From Epiperipatus broadwayi (Eukaryota > Onychophora > Udeonychophora > Euonychophora > Peripatidae), in contig JAQFVV010006451.1 in assembly GCA_028023455.1 (NCBI GenBank), positions 560,001-624,000 on the forward strand: 64,000 nt of DNA, read 5' to 3'. Position 1 is the first letter of the stretch. Every line of letters starts with the position of its first letter. Under the pieces are notes generated by a model, which was not told where the DNA came from, did no database searches, and saw only the letters and a list, made by a program, of their open reading frames with translations. The translations under genes were made by a program, and so were the position numbers. This document shows positions 34,179 to 45,779 of this stretch, piece after piece.

Positions 34179-36275
34179 TTAGCCACTTTCTTTTACATTC
34201 CCCACTCTAAATTTACCATAATCTGCTCTATCCCATTTCCACAACATAATTTTTATCAACTCTACAACCTTTATATCTAAATCCCCCTTATCTTTTCCCA
34301 AACCTAGCATAAAAACCAATAATTCACTTTCTGTATAATCACTCTTTTCATATTTATTTTTCCACAACTTCATTATATGTACCCTTTCTGTTTTCAAACA
34401 TTTACATTCAATTAACAAATGCCTAATATTTTCAATTCCTTCCTTACATAATTTACAAAATAAATCACCCATATTTTTCCATTTACATGTATATTCTTTT
34501 GTAGCTAAAGATCCCGTTCGAGCCTTAAACAATAAACTACTTTCCTTACTATTATCATATATTAACTCACACCTAATATTCTGTTTATTTCTATATATAT
34601 TTAAACACTTTTTACTCTCCATACTATTTCTCCATCTCTCTAACTCCCTAGTCTTTATTAATAAATCTATTCTTTTATCCCATTCCTTACTACTATAACA
34701 CTCAATAATCCTCTTAACACAATCATCCCATCTTTTGTACAAATATACTGATATAAATTCTTTATCCAAATCTTTTGCATAGCACATTACCTTTCTCACC
34801 CATCTTGTTACCTGCCCTTTACTCATAACCCAATTAAATACTATTTTAGCTATTCTTTTATTATCCATAAACTGCAATCTACCAAACATTTTCATTTTAC
34901 TTTTTGCATCTCTCATATGAAAACTTGACCATCCCATTTCTCCTTGAATTGCCTCCCTTGCTGTCCATACTTCTGCATCCAATGCATGTCTTCCTACTTC
35001 CCTTTGAGTCTTTTCTAAATAATCTAATATCTTTTTACTAACATATAATGCATCATTACCATATGTTAACCCTGCTACTGCAACTCCTTTCCATATAATT
35101 CTAGCTACATCATATTTATTATATGAAAATACTGTTAATTTCTTTATCAATCCCTTTCTTTTCTTTGCTTCATTTATCAATTTTTTCTCCCATTCATCCA
35201 AATAATTTTTCTGATTACTTAAAATAATTCCCAAATAACTATATCTATTCACCACACTTAACTTAATATCTCCCAATAAAAATTCTACATCTTCTCTTTC
35301 CTCAGTATTAACCATCATTATATTTGATTTTTCTTCACTAAATTTAATCCCCATCTCTTTACCCACCCTTGCACATGTCCTCAACATAACTTCCATATCT
35401 TCTCTTTTTTCTGCACACAAAAATATATCATCTGCAAAAAAAAGACCTGACAAAATATATACTCCCTTACTACCTATTAACGGTATCTCTATCCCTCTTC
35501 CTAATCTTTCTATTGCTCTTTCCATTTCACTCAAATACAACACAAACAAAATAGGTGACATAGGGCATCCTTGCCTTAGTCCCACACCATTTTTAACTTT
35601 AATTGATTCTATATTCTCTAATTGATATATGTAATAATTATTTTCATATAATTTCTTAATAATATCTATTAAAGCTTCATCCATTCCCAAATTTGCTAAA
35701 CTTATCCATAATCTATTTCTATTTACGCTATCATATGCCTTCTCTATATCTATAAAACTCATATATAACTGTTTATCTGCATTCCTACTCATATCCATAA
35801 GTTGTGTAACTACAAATAAACTATCTCCTATACGCCTATCTAATCTAAAACCTCCTTGCATTTCACCCACTACATTATTCCCTTCCATCCATTTTACAAC
35901 TTTACTAGCCACCATATACGAGAAAACTTTATATAAAACTGATGTTACCGCTATGGGTCTATAATTATTCAACTTTCTATGATCCTTACCCTTTCCTTTA
36001 AATAATAACCTTACTCTTGTATTACTCCAACTACTTGGGAAAACTCTATTCTGTGCCATTTTATTAAAACAGGATAATAACTTTACTTTTGCCCTATATC
36101 CTAAATTCATTACCATCTCTGCTGCCCATCCATCTAAACCTCTTGCCTTCCCACTTTTCAATTTCTTCTCTACCTCATTTAGTTCATTTTCTGAAAAACT
36201 AATATTCCCATTACTATATTCTTTCATATTTTCTAATATTCTATCATTCACATTTAACATCTTTTCTATATTCAT
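34179..36275 (-). CDS. Non-LTR retrotransposon reverse transcriptase ORF, 698 aa, 5'-truncated
   Basis: The only long ORF in the window. RT blocks in order: SGKARGLDG (41-49), NYRPIAV (105-111 region), QGGFR (140-144), FIDIEKAYD (174-182, first catalytic Asp), LRQGCPMSP (233-241), FADD (280-283, catalytic Asp pair), YLG (347-349), a thumb-like region, RTGSL (586-590), and a C-terminal CxxC-H-C knuckle (C607, C610, H619, C624). The frame stays open upstream of the ATG to a TAG near 36362, so the displayed Met is internal and the native protein began further 5'. No apurinic-type endonuclease domain is present, so the copy is truncated. The absence of stops over 2.1 kb suggests recent insertion. 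Expressed as is, it could at most supply RT activity in trans. The clade is not certain (it is not RTE). Confidence 0.88.
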   Translation of the reverse strand: MNIEKMLNVNDRILENMKEYSNGNISFSENELNEVEKKLKSGKARGLDGWAAEMVMNLGYRAKVKLLSCFNKMAQNRVFPSSWSNTRVRLLFKGKGKDHRKLNNYRPIAVTSVLYKVFSYMVASKVVKWMEGNNVVGEMQGGFRLDRRIGDSLFVVTQLMDMSRNADKQLYMSFIDIEKAYDSVNRNRLWISLANLGMDEALIDIIKKLYENNYYIYQLENIESIKVKNGVGLRQGCPMSPILFVLYLSEMERAIERLGRGIEIPLIGSKGVYILSGLFFADDIFLCAEKREDMEVMLRTCARVGKEMGIKFSEEKSNIMMVNTEEREDVEFLLGDIKLSVVNRYSYLGIILSNQKNYLDEWEKKLINEAKKRKGLIKKLTVFSYNKYDVARIIWKGVAVAGLTYGNDALYVSKKILDYLEKTQREVGRHALDAEVWTAREAIQGEMGWSSFHMRDAKSKMKMFGRLQFMDNKRIAKIVFNWVMSKGQVTRWVRKVMCYAKDLDKEFISVYLYKRWDDCVKRIIECYSSKEWDKRIDLLIKTRELERWRNSMESKKCLNIYRNKQNIRCELIYDNSKESSLLFKARTGSLATKEYTCKWKNMGDLFCKLCKEGIENIRHLLIECKCLKTERVHIMKLWKNKYEKSDYTESELLVFMLGLGKDKGDLDIKVVELIKIMLWKWDRADYGKFRVGNVKESG

Positions 36276-36392
36276 TACATAACTATTTAAGATTCTCTCT
36301 AAATCTTCTCTAGAACTACACTCAATTCCCTCATCATCTAGTAATACTAACTCTCTCCCCTACATTTCTCCATCTAGTGGAAGCTAGAATAA

Positions 36393-36890
36393 TCACTAAT
36401 AACTAGGTGCATATAAATTATCTTTAGTATTTGAAACTCCATCCTTAGAATGATTTTTGGATGTTTCCTTCATAAATCAGACCTGAGATTAATGGGAAAA
36501 AATGAAGATATGTATCCAACAACCATCCTTCACTTCATGCTACCTGTCAAGTTAAAACTTGGAATTCAAATCAGCCTAAAGTTTCAGACACAAATCAATC
36601 TGTTTGAATGGTTATAGAGATCTGAAGCCAGTTTAGTATCTTTATATTTTAGTGCCTTTAATTCCTTAATAATTTGCATGCTTTCTTAATCTGGCAAAGA
36701 AATATAAATCATCAAACATTAACTTAAATAATATTTGGAAAAACACATTTTCACTATATTGTTAATAATAGTAAGCCTGAATAATCAATAATTATCAGAT
36801 GCATATAAAATTCATATCCTTAGTATTCAATCCCCATCCTCGGACTAGTTTTTGGCTTTTGCCTTTATTAATTAAAGAAATCAAATGCCA
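36393..36890. repeat. Two decayed F1-related copies
   Basis: Two similar segments (36393-36480 and about 36778-36880) share aataatca.taa..a..tgcatataaa and F1-like accccatcct. The second, read on the minus strand, has a hammerhead remnant (AGGC/GCCA hairpin with AAAAC, ACTAGTC and GAGGATGGGG) whose CTGANGA is lost. The first has an even more decayed version (ATGAAGGA...TCC). Confidence 0.5.
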
Positions 36891-36899
36891 TGACAATGA

Positions 36900-37190
36900 G
36901 AATGGGCATCAAATATAAATAATAGAAATTTTATGTACATCAGGGAATCATTGGATCTTCAATTAGATGAGAGTAAAATGGAGAGCTGTTTTTATCTTAT
37001 ATTATTTAAGCTGGATATTTGGTTATCTGTTGTTATTAAGAAAAAAAAATGTTTGCCAAAATGTGTGCATAGTTAGAGAAAATAGTATGTTTTTCTGTGT
37101 TCATGGATGGTTATGATATGGTGGAGTTGACATGAGAGGTGCACTGATAAAAAACAAAAAATCTATAAAATGTACCATTATTGCTTAATG
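36900..37190. other. No gene recognised
   Basis: AT-rich interval between decayed repeats. Nothing supported. Confidence 0.4.
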
Positions 37191-37519
37191 AATATAATAA
37201 AGTACATTATTCCATTCCAATTTGCATATGTCAAATTCATCCCACCCACAGCCTTGACTCCATCCACTTCATATAAATACAGTAATAATTATCAGTAATT
37301 ATTTACTAAGCTTGCGATTGACTCTACCCCAGATATAAACATTAAACCTCAATTAAAGATCAATATATCTGATTTTTTCAAATTAAATATGGATACATAT
37401 ATAATTATTCACATTTCTTTTTTCCATGTGTAATATTTTTATAAAAATATTAAATAACCTCCACACTACCACAAATCATTTTAAAATCATATAAATAAAA
37501 GTACAAATAAACAACATTC

Positions 37520-37567
37520 AAGATGAATTTCACGATAAACTAGCACTCATCAGTTGGTCCAGATTAC
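37520..37567 (-). ncRNA. Hammerhead ribozyme relic, family F2 (fragment)
   Basis: Minus strand keeps ACCAA, CTGATGA and GAAA, but stem II has two substitutions and the 3' strand of stem I is altered (TTGAA instead of TTGGT). It belongs to a truncated F2 piece at about 37515-37590. Confidence 0.55.
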
Positions 37568-37716
37568 CATCTTATATATATATATATATACCTATTAATC
37601 AGAGTATTTATCAATAACAAATTATTATATTCTGATTTACAAGTGTCAAAATTACCCAGCCCTCAACTTTGATATCATCCTCTACTAATTTCTATTTTTA
37701 GCATGGGATTTGGGCT

Positions 37717-38007
37717 TTCCATCATTAGATTTTCAATGGTATGAATGGCTGAAAAATTGAAGTTTGGAGTAGATTGAAGCCAGTCCATTAATACATACTG
37801 AGCACTGATTATATATATATGTGTGTGTGTGTGTGCGTGTGGAGATGATAATCTGGACCAACTGATGAGTACTGGTTCAGCATGAAATACCTATATTGGT
37901 GATTATTTATTTTTTCTACATGTGTGTGGTCATGTGTATCAGTGGTATGAGATAGTATGGATAGTTGAAAGGTGCTTAAAAATCTGTGCTTAAATTCCCT
38001 ATATTTA
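37717..38007 (+). mobile_element. F2 SINE copy, plus orientation
   Basis: Runs from the ccatcattagattttcaatg block through gtccattaatacat, a (TA)n(TG)n expansion at 37810-37841, the hammerhead at 37847-37907, a gtgatcaggtg-like segment, and a 3' end at tctgtgcttaaattccct. The microsatellite lies exactly where other copies have tatatatgtg. Confidence 0.7.
37847..37907 (+). ncRNA. Hammerhead ribozyme, family F2, intact core
   Basis: Outer stem I GATAATC (37847-37853) with GATTATT (37901-37907); bulge TGG; inner stem I ACCAA (37857-37861) with TTGGT (37896-37900); core CTGATGA (37862-37868); stem II GTACT/AGCAT (one A-C mismatch, loop GGTTC); GAAA (37884-37887); stem III ATA/TAT over CC; cleavage after A37895. 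All invariant core bases are present. The stem-I bulge facing loop II is where natural hammerheads make their stabilising tertiary contact. Confidence 0.82.
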
Positions 38008-38115
38008 TAATTTTTATTTTATATGCAGGATTCGAACTCAGACTTTCACATGACCCACTACTCTGTGCCATCTCATATTGCTGACCCACCTGATCACACA
38101 CATGTTGAAAAGGTA

Positions 38116-38176
38116 AATAATTACCAACATACGTATTTCATGCTAAACCAGCAATCATCAGTTGGTCTAGATTACT
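38116..38176 (-). ncRNA. Hammerhead ribozyme relic, family F2
   Basis: Minus strand has CTGATGA, a TGCT/AGCA stem II, GAAA, stem III ATA/TAT over CG and ACCAA/TTGGT, but the base at the cleavage position 17 is G, which hammerheads do not cut. Otherwise intact. Confidence 0.72.
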
Positions 38177-38448
38177 ATCCTCACACATATATATAATCAG
38201 TGCTCAGCTTTATATTAAGATAGCCAATCTTCATACTTAATGGACAGATTGACTAATAGGTCAACATGGCTAGGATGACAACCTTGGCATTAACAAGGGC
38301 TTTGAATGTTCCATCATCAGATTTTCAATGAAATGGAAGGCTGAAGAGTTGTGAGTTGGAATAGTTTGAAGCCTGTCCATTAAAGTATGAAGATTGTCTA
38401 TCTTAATATAAAGCTGAGCACTGATTATATATATATATGTGTGAGGAT

Positions 38449-38509
38449 AGTAATCTAGACCAACTGATGCTTGCTGGTTTAGCATGAAATACATATATTG
38501 GTGATTATT
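38449..38509 (+). ncRNA. Hammerhead ribozyme relic, family F2
   Basis: Plus strand has ACCAA/TTGGT, GTAATC/GATTAT and GAAA, but the core reads CTGATGC (38464-38470), with A9 lost. It is the partner arm of 38116-38176, so neither arm of this palindrome keeps a perfect core. Confidence 0.72.
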
Positions 38510-38811
38510 TATCTTTTCAGCATGTGTGTCATCAGGTGGGTCAGCAATATGAGATGGCACAGAGTAGTGGATCATGTGAAAGTCTGAGTTCGAATCCCAC
38601 ATATATTACATATATAAATGCAGGTTTAAGCCTGTACAATGTATTAATTTCTATTTTAGTAAATGATTAGTGATAATCATCACTGTATTTATCTAAGTCG
38701 ATAGTGTCAAAATTTTGGATGGGATGAATTTGACACATGTAAATTGGAATGTAATAATTTATTATTGATAAATACTCTGCATATAATATATATATATAGA
38801 GAGAGAGAGAG

Positions 38812-38878
38812 ATGAGAGATGGTGACCTAGTCCAATTGAAGAGTGCTGGTTCAGCATAAAATGCATTTTGGAAGCATT
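38812..38878 (+). ncRNA. Strongly decayed F2 hammerhead
   Basis: tccaa, TTGAAGA (C3 lost), GTGCT/AGCAT stem II with loop ggttc, AAAA instead of GAAA, then a TTTTGG end. Preceded by an (AG)n tract at 38802-38815. Confidence 0.55.
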
Positions 38879-38879
38879 T

Positions 38880-40640
38880 GTCTTTGTCTTTTATTGTATC
38901 CTTATTTATACAATTTTTAAAAAATATATGGTAGTGTGGAAGCTATTTAATATATTTATATAATAAAGTAATAAAAAAAATCAATTGAAGTCAATGTTAC
39001 TGTAAAAATTAATCTTACTCCATTATGTATTGCAAAACTGATGTAAGGATTCACGAGTTCTATTCACATTAGTCAATGTATGTTCAATCAAATATTACTT
39101 GTCTTATAAAGAACCAGAACTGCTTGATAGAGACCTTTTATTTCCTAACTTCTATATCAATGATCCTAAAATAATTCTAACAGCAATCACACTCCATTTT
39201 AAAAATTCTCTCAGATAATATAAACTATTGTAAATACTTCTAATTGCAAAGTTTTTTCTAGATGTAACAACAAATATCTATGTTGATTGCAAACATTGTG
39301 TGCAACTTACAACTTTCTTCTTTTATTAGTCATACATCCTACATTCCATAATAAATTTATTACAATGCTGAATCAAATTTAGCATTTTATAAATACGAGG
39401 TTTTAATCCATGTTGTGGCATTATAGGGGTCTACGATGTTCTCCTGGAAGTTTTCTAAGTTCTTGAATAAATGAGATTTTATAATTAAAATAGATATAAA
39501 AAAATGAATGAGTGAAAGGAAAAAAAAATATTTAGATGTATTGATTATAAAAGTTAGCATATTAGCTTATCATTTCAATTAATTATTGATTGGTAAAAAG
39601 TCTACTCAGTATTTACTAAAAGTTGTTCATAAAATAGAATGATGATGAGTAAGCTTGGAACAGCTCTGCCATCTGTCAACTTACTTAAAAAGGTATTTAA
39701 TTTCACATTAAATATACTTAAAAGCCACTGAATAAAATTAATATAATGAAAAGGAGTCGCATTATATAAAAGATTTATATTTTACAAGGATCATTTATTG
39801 TACCTATTAGTTAATTAAATCAATAGTTGGTGGAAAACGATACATTCTATATGCTTGCATGTCTAATATATATATATATATTGTGCCCTTGTCTGTAGGT
39901 CATAGGTAGGATAGAAAGGTCAATTATGAAAAAAATTTTAAATTTTAAGTAATATTTAGATGATATAAAAGTAATAATAGTTTTGTAATACAATTTTAAG
40001 CTAAAATACCTAATAGATCATAGTGTAATAAAGTATTTTAAAATTAAACAGTTAAATAAAGTTTTAATATCATTGCTTATGGTTGTGAAAGCTGGCCATA
40101 CAAAATAACACAGCTATAGATAGCTAAAATTATTGTAATAAATTTAAAATAATAGTCTAAGAATTAATAGATTAAATAAATGAAATATAATTTTATAGTT
40201 AGTCAAAATTAATAGGATATATTTTTTATTAATAAACTTTAGGATGGTGAGAGTTATATTTGGTTCTATAAGTTTCAATTTATTTTCCAAAATTTTATAA
40301 AGTACGTTAGTTTTGGTAATTTAAACCGAGACATAAATAAAAGATTATTTTTGTAAAGTGAATAGACACGTGATCGTATATTACATGCTTTCACGCACAC
40401 ACACACTTGGTAGATAATAATAAAGTTTGTGAATTTAAAACTAGATATAATTGCCATCCATCATTAAAATTAAAAGTTAAAAATATTATAGATTGTCTTA
40501 ATAATTATTTTAAAGATCAAAAATAAGTTTATCAAACTATAATTTAATTTAATAATATTAAGTTAAAATAATATTCCAGACATTACGTCATAAAGATTTA
40601 TTTAAAAATACAGTTTATTATCCCAAAATAGAATGACTAA
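38880..40640. other. No gene recognised
   Basis: AT-rich, with (TA)n near 39866-39884 and (CA)n near 40393-40408. No ORF with a motif. Confidence 0.5.
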
Positions 40641-40679
40641 TATTGTTCGCGCTAAAAACAATTATTGACCAATCAACGG

Positions 40680-43480
40680 ATTTAAATTGGCAAGAAAAAA
40701 ATCTAAGATAGACAGAAGCGGGGAGACGGAATGTGAAAGTTGAAGAGGACGGTAACCTTTTGAATTGCTTGTAACATCAAAGCTGAAAAAAGTAGTTTAA
40801 ATTTATAAATTAATAATTATTCTAAAGTTAGTCTATAACAGATAATATAATTTGTATCCAGAAATATGAATTGCTAATTTTTACGTGATCTTACCGGTGG
40901 ATTTATTCAAATTTGACCATTCATACTACAGTAAAGATGGAAATACCAAAAATAATAATTGAAATAATTATTAAAAGAAAAATGAATGAAAATTGTATAA
41001 GTTTTATATTATTCGTGCTCAACCAGAAACTAAGTCCTATAACTCTAAAAAATACAAAGAAGACGCTGTGTGAAAATATAAGAAAGAAAGTATTTACTAT
41101 TGAGAAAATCTTATGACGAACATTTGTTTTATAAGTGCTTAAAACTAAGTCATATTTCTCTATGAGAAAAATTATATTATGTGTTCAAATAAATATAAAG
41201 AGAATGAGGAAGAAAAATATGTTATATCAAAGAAAAACATTATTTAAAAATATAATTTCCAAAAGTAAAAAGTAGAAGAAAAGCCATAGTCCTGTATAAA
41301 GTGCTATATGAATTTATTAAAAGGAAACTAGATTTTATCTCATTATAGAAAAGAGGAAAAGAGATTAAATGGAAGAAATATTGTCTAAACAGATATAAAA
41401 TTAATCACTAAAGGAGAAAATGGATCCAGGGAAATAAAGAAAAATTTATTGAATTTTCTAGTAAAGTACAAGATGCATCGAGGGAAAACCAAGCGCGCGG
41501 GAGAAAAAGCTAGCAGACTATGTAATGGAGATCTCAAGAATAAGTAGGAAAATATGAAGAAAACTAAGGATCATCATCTAAGAAGAATTAATAAACATAA
41601 TTAAAATTTTAAAATAGAACATTAAAGGACTGCAGAAAATAAAGTATATTTTTTATTTAGCTTTGCAAGGAACGATTTTCCAAGCGAGTGCAACAAAGAT
41701 GTATCGTAAATATAATTTTAATATTTTTTTTTTTGTATTTAAAGTATAAAATTTAATTAGCTTAGGGAAACATATAAACATAAATTTTATAATAGTTATA
41801 TTTAAAATATGAGCTAATGGAATGAGAGAAATATTAATAAATAAAAATATGTGTATGGAAAATTGTGAATACCTACCAGAAGTCCTGGAATGGAGAAGTT
41901 TACAAATACGATCCAGAGGATAGAGATCGTTGGTAATTTTAATATTATTGGTAATATGTAATGTAATTTTTTTTTAGGTCATCTATTAATGAATGAGGTA
42001 TGAACGATGTTAAAAGTTATAAGTACACATTTATCCAACATCAAACATATATTTGAGAGAGTAGTAAAACTTTAAAATGTGCATGCAATAAATAATTTAA
42101 ATAAGTAATAATAAGTAACATATTAATTATGTGGTTCTTTTGAATTTTATATTGAAATATCTAAATAGTTTAGAACAATGAAGATAGAAATGTACGAGAA
42201 GTATAGTAAAGAATTTTCTTAAGAATAGCTGTATAGTTATATTAAAATGAATTTTATTATTATTAGCAGAGTAGATAGAGAATTTGTCGATGTAATGTAG
42301 AGATGAATCTGAAGAAATCAATTAGATAGTGACTTGGGAGTACTGATGTCAAAGGAAACCAAGAGGATGTTTTATTGAACTATCAGGAATGAAATATGGA
42401 GATCATAATAATTTGTGTGACTACAGTATAGATAACCTAGCCCTATAACTGAGCACACATGTATTCTGGACAGTGTCTTTACATATCTTTGAAACTTTCT
42501 GATGTGATGAAGCTGAAGAAATAGCTTTAGCATCCATTCAATATTAGAGGCAGATAGACAGATAAAAGTCACTCCTCTATGGCGTCCTTAAATTCACTGT
42601 GCCATGATTGTTGAAGTTTTATAAAGGATAATATCTTGTTTATTTTGATCCAACGCATCTATATCTTCGCTATCTTGATTTCAGGAAAATACATCGTCAG
42701 GGAGATAATTTTATAGAAATGATACATAAGATAGAAAGGAAGCTAGATAGTAGTCATGTAAGGATAGTTGTTTACTAGAGTAAAGTAGAATTGTATAAGT
42801 ACAAAGTGAAAGTATAAGTATTATAAAAGATGGAGAATCATATGATGTAATTTAAAGGAAAAAAGAACTTAAAACCTTAGAATTAAGTTTTAAAGCAATA
42901 ATAAGGTTTTGTAATATTGCACGTGATATTTTAATAAAAGAGATTGTACGTTTTGTGTGGTGAAATGATTTAAAGGTATAATAAAAAAAATGTGTATTTG
43001 TACATGGTGTGTGGATGATGTTAATTGCTATATAAAGCTTGGGATAGGATCAATAATTTGACTAATAATTATTATGTGATCGATGATAAAACTGAACATC
43101 AAACTGTCATAAGGATTAAATTCTGTAGGATTCCATACTAACAAGAATATAATTAGAATTTTGCAATTTCGTATAATTTTACCTAAAGTAAAGATTTTAT
43201 AGAAATATAAACCTGCAATTATAAGGATATAAATGTTAATAGAAAATTTTAATAGATAGAAGTTTGTGTATTAAACTAAGCTCAAAACATGTATCTGAAG
43301 ATAATAATATTGTGAAATATATTTTTGTAATTATTAATGGTAAAAGGGTAAATAAATTTAGATAATAATAATGTTACTACATCAACGGGTAGAAATAAAA
43401 GAGTTTGTAATAAGTAAATAGGGATATCCGCTGTAAATAATGTACAAATTGTTACTTGTTATGATGTTAATAAATTGTTA
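40680..43480. other. Purine-biased region, no assigned gene
   Basis: The plus strand is visibly A/G-rich (for example 41200-41640 and 42740-43000), unlike neighbouring DNA, and is unusually poor in the repeat families seen elsewhere. Short open stretches exist (41872-41937 can read SWNGEVYKYDPEDRDRW before a stop), but no protein family was recognised. It may be an old element or a transcribed non-coding region. Confidence 0.35.
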
Positions 43481-44543
43481 TAAAATTTTATTAGTAAGCT
43501 TTGTGTCTTGGTTGTTGTTTTCCCTACACATGAAATGCATGAAATCACAACGCACGTTTATAATTAAACATATTTAAGATTTTGCACAAAATAAATAAAC
43601 ATTAGAAATTTTAATAATTTATTTTATTTTATTTACATAATGAAATGAAAGAAGTATAATTAGAACAGATATTGGTCATAACTTGATTGCCACAATACTT
43701 AAGTAAAATATATGCGAACGTTACCACAAAACTTTTGATTATCGGATTGATAAATATTACCACGAAAATATTTAATACATCTAGAAAGAAAAGAGGATTG
43801 TATTACTCTATTATTGTCATTGTTATTATTAATTAGTTATTTATTACGTAGTGAACTGTGACATAAAATTCCCTTATCATAGTTGACTATGGCAATATAA
43901 AATCAGTTTTAATTACAATTTATAAACCTGAGATTTAATTTAATTATTTATTTACTTATCGATTTATCTATTTGATTTGATATGATTAGATCAATTTAAC
44001 TCTATTTTATTTAATTAATTTATTTTATGTGAGCTAGATTTTGTTTTAAAAAATATTAGGATATGATAAACGTTTAAAAGTCGTAAGAATGCTATTAATC
44101 AATTATTTATGATAGTGTTCGTATGCCATTGGGATAGTATCTCAATGAAATTTCGTCTTGTTCCTTTGTCATTGCTCCAGGTCTCATGGAAATAATAAAA
44201 GATATTTGTGTTGATCTATTTCATAGACACGATTAGATTTTATAAAATTCTGAGCTAGTAATTGTTTTATTTAAATCATAATGATATGTTTGATAGACTG
44301 AGCTAAAGAACCCGGAATTATTATTAATGTTAATTATTATTGACCGGAAATAAATAAGTAACGAAAATCCGGAATAATTAGTATACTCTTGTTGTTATTG
44401 TTATTATATATTATTATGGAGCGAGGGTGAAGGATACGGGAGAGGTTAGAATATATATATATATCAATGTGTGTAAATTAAAGATTCTTGTATGTTTTGT
44501 TTTTTTTTAATTTTACCTTGTAATATTTTTAAACCCTTTTTAG

Positions 44544-44625
44544 AGATGAAGTGAACAAGATAAGAGAAAAGAAAGTGCAGTTTTGTGCCATAAACAGAAA
44601 AGAAATAGCTGCCATTGTCAGCTGA
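44544..44625 (+). CDS. Possible 3'-terminal exon (27 codons)
   Basis: A pyrimidine-rich stretch ending in cccttttt is followed by AG (44542-44543), an open frame DEVNKIREKKVQFCAINRKE followed by IAAIVS, and a TGA at 44623. A polyadenylation hexamer AATAAA lies at 44758-44763. Composition is less AT-rich than the flanks. No family recognised. It could be chance. Confidence 0.25.
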
Positions 44626-44939
44626 TAAGTGGATTATCACAGAAAGAATTTATATGACATGCACAACCACTAGAAAAGTTTGGCATTTCAAGTTGGACTT
44701 AAGTTCACATTTGAAATTGATTTGACATAATATGCTACATACTGAATTGTAACCTAAAATAAAATTACATGATATAGACCTCATGTTTATATATATATAT
44801 AATGTCAAAGTGTATCCCAATTTTCTTTTGTTTTCTGTTAATTACATCTATTACTATTTAACTGGTAAATATACTTTATCCAAAAGCCGATGAGTGGATG
44901 AAGGAAATGATAATATTAATTGTAATGGCTAAGTAGTAA

Positions 44940-45015
44940 TAGCAAACTAACACTACCAGCTAACCTCTCTCTTTCTCTCTCTCTCTATATATATATATTA
45001 TTATTATTATTATTA
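44940..45015. repeat. Compound (CT)n(TA)n(TTA)n microsatellite
   Basis: A ctctctctttctctctctct tract passes into (ta)n and then (tta)n at about 44965-45014. Confidence 0.9.
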
Positions 45016-45079
45016 AACTTGAATAGAATGTCTGTAGTAGAAATAATTTGAAAGGAATATGGCTACATATTTGAAGAGA

Positions 45080-45460
45080 ATAGTTTTTTAATCTTACCGT
45101 TCTTAATTATAACTATGAGACTAAAAGACTTAACAGAAAACCAATTCTGAGACTTCAGATTATGCAACAATATATGAAAAATTGTATGCTGGGATTAACA
45201 AGAAATTATGGAAAATTTTAAATACCTTGGTGAATAGGTGACATGATTGAAAGAATTGACAATGGATGCAGGATAGATAGGCAATTAAAGACTTTAGTTA
45301 AACCCCAGGAAATTGTCAAAAATCTAGAAAGAGACTACATGTGAAATGGATGCATAAAATAATGAAATTTTCTGGTGAAGAATAGGAAATATATAGATCA
45401 GAAAAACTGGATAGAGAGATTGTATTATTGATAATTAAAATGATGATGCAGACAAATAAG
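45080..45460 (+). pseudogene. Old RTE-type LINE 3' relic
   Basis: Plus-strand text, in shifting frames, follows the RTE end: NYNYETKRL-like (family TYGSETWTL), LRLCNNI.KIVCWD (TTQRSMERCMLG), a D.RQLKTLVKPQEIVKN-like stretch, RPHVKWMHKIMKFSG (family RPHMRWMDEIRKCAG; about 45325-45375), and a final tail aaaatgatgatgcag at about 45440-45452. It is more decayed than the copies at 5.5 and 17.6 kb. Confidence 0.6.
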
Positions 45461-45709
45461 ATTCTAGTAAATTCTATTGAAAGGCTACTGCAAAATAATT
45501 TTTTTTTCAATAACTCTCATGGAGAAACAATACAGAAGGCTTGACAATTTCTTATGGGTTATGATTTGAATGCTCTTTCTTCTTATTTAAAAATATCTAG
45601 AAATCCATTTACCAATCAATATTATATAGCTAAGTAAACAGGGTCTTTGTCATCTTCCTAACAAAAGGTATAATCTCAATTAGAACTTGGAATTTTTTTT
45701 TAAGTTTTA

Positions 45710-45775
45710 TAATTCACCCAGATTTGAACCCTGGTTGCAAGCATGACTACCAGGTATGGTACAATTACAGTACAA
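45710..45775 (-). other. tRNA-like 3' half remnant
   Basis: Minus strand reads ctggtagtcatgcttgcaac followed by cagggttcaaatctgggtg: an anticodon-arm-like stretch and a good B box/T arm (GGTTCAAATC). The D arm cannot be found. Likely a tRNA pseudogene or SINE head. Confidence 0.35.
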
Positions 45776-45779
45776 ATTC

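Larger units (their letters stand above)
38008..38658. mobile_element. Palindromic F2 SINE insertion with 14-bp TSD
   Basis: Element 38022-38644 is flanked by taatttttatttta and taatttctatttta (one mismatch). The arms are nearly complete F2 units in opposite orientation (left minus, right plus), each with the B-box-like gattcgaactcag or its complement. A central non-palindromic stretch of about 60 bp (38230-38310) includes ggtcaacatggctaggatga, which is the 5' part of the right copy. A 110-codon minus ORF at 38270-38602 only translates the repeat. Confidence 0.8.
37195..38800. repeat. Nested inverted cluster with outer repeat R3
   Basis: Outer arms 37195-37320 and about 38655-38770 are inverted copies (ccattccaatt...tgtcaaattcatccca, then ataaatacagt...ttatca). 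A further copy piece lies at 37595-37660 (agagtatttatcaataa, complementary to 38760-38785). Several F2 insertions sit inside. The region was built by repeated insertion of related palindromic elements into R3. Confidence 0.6.
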
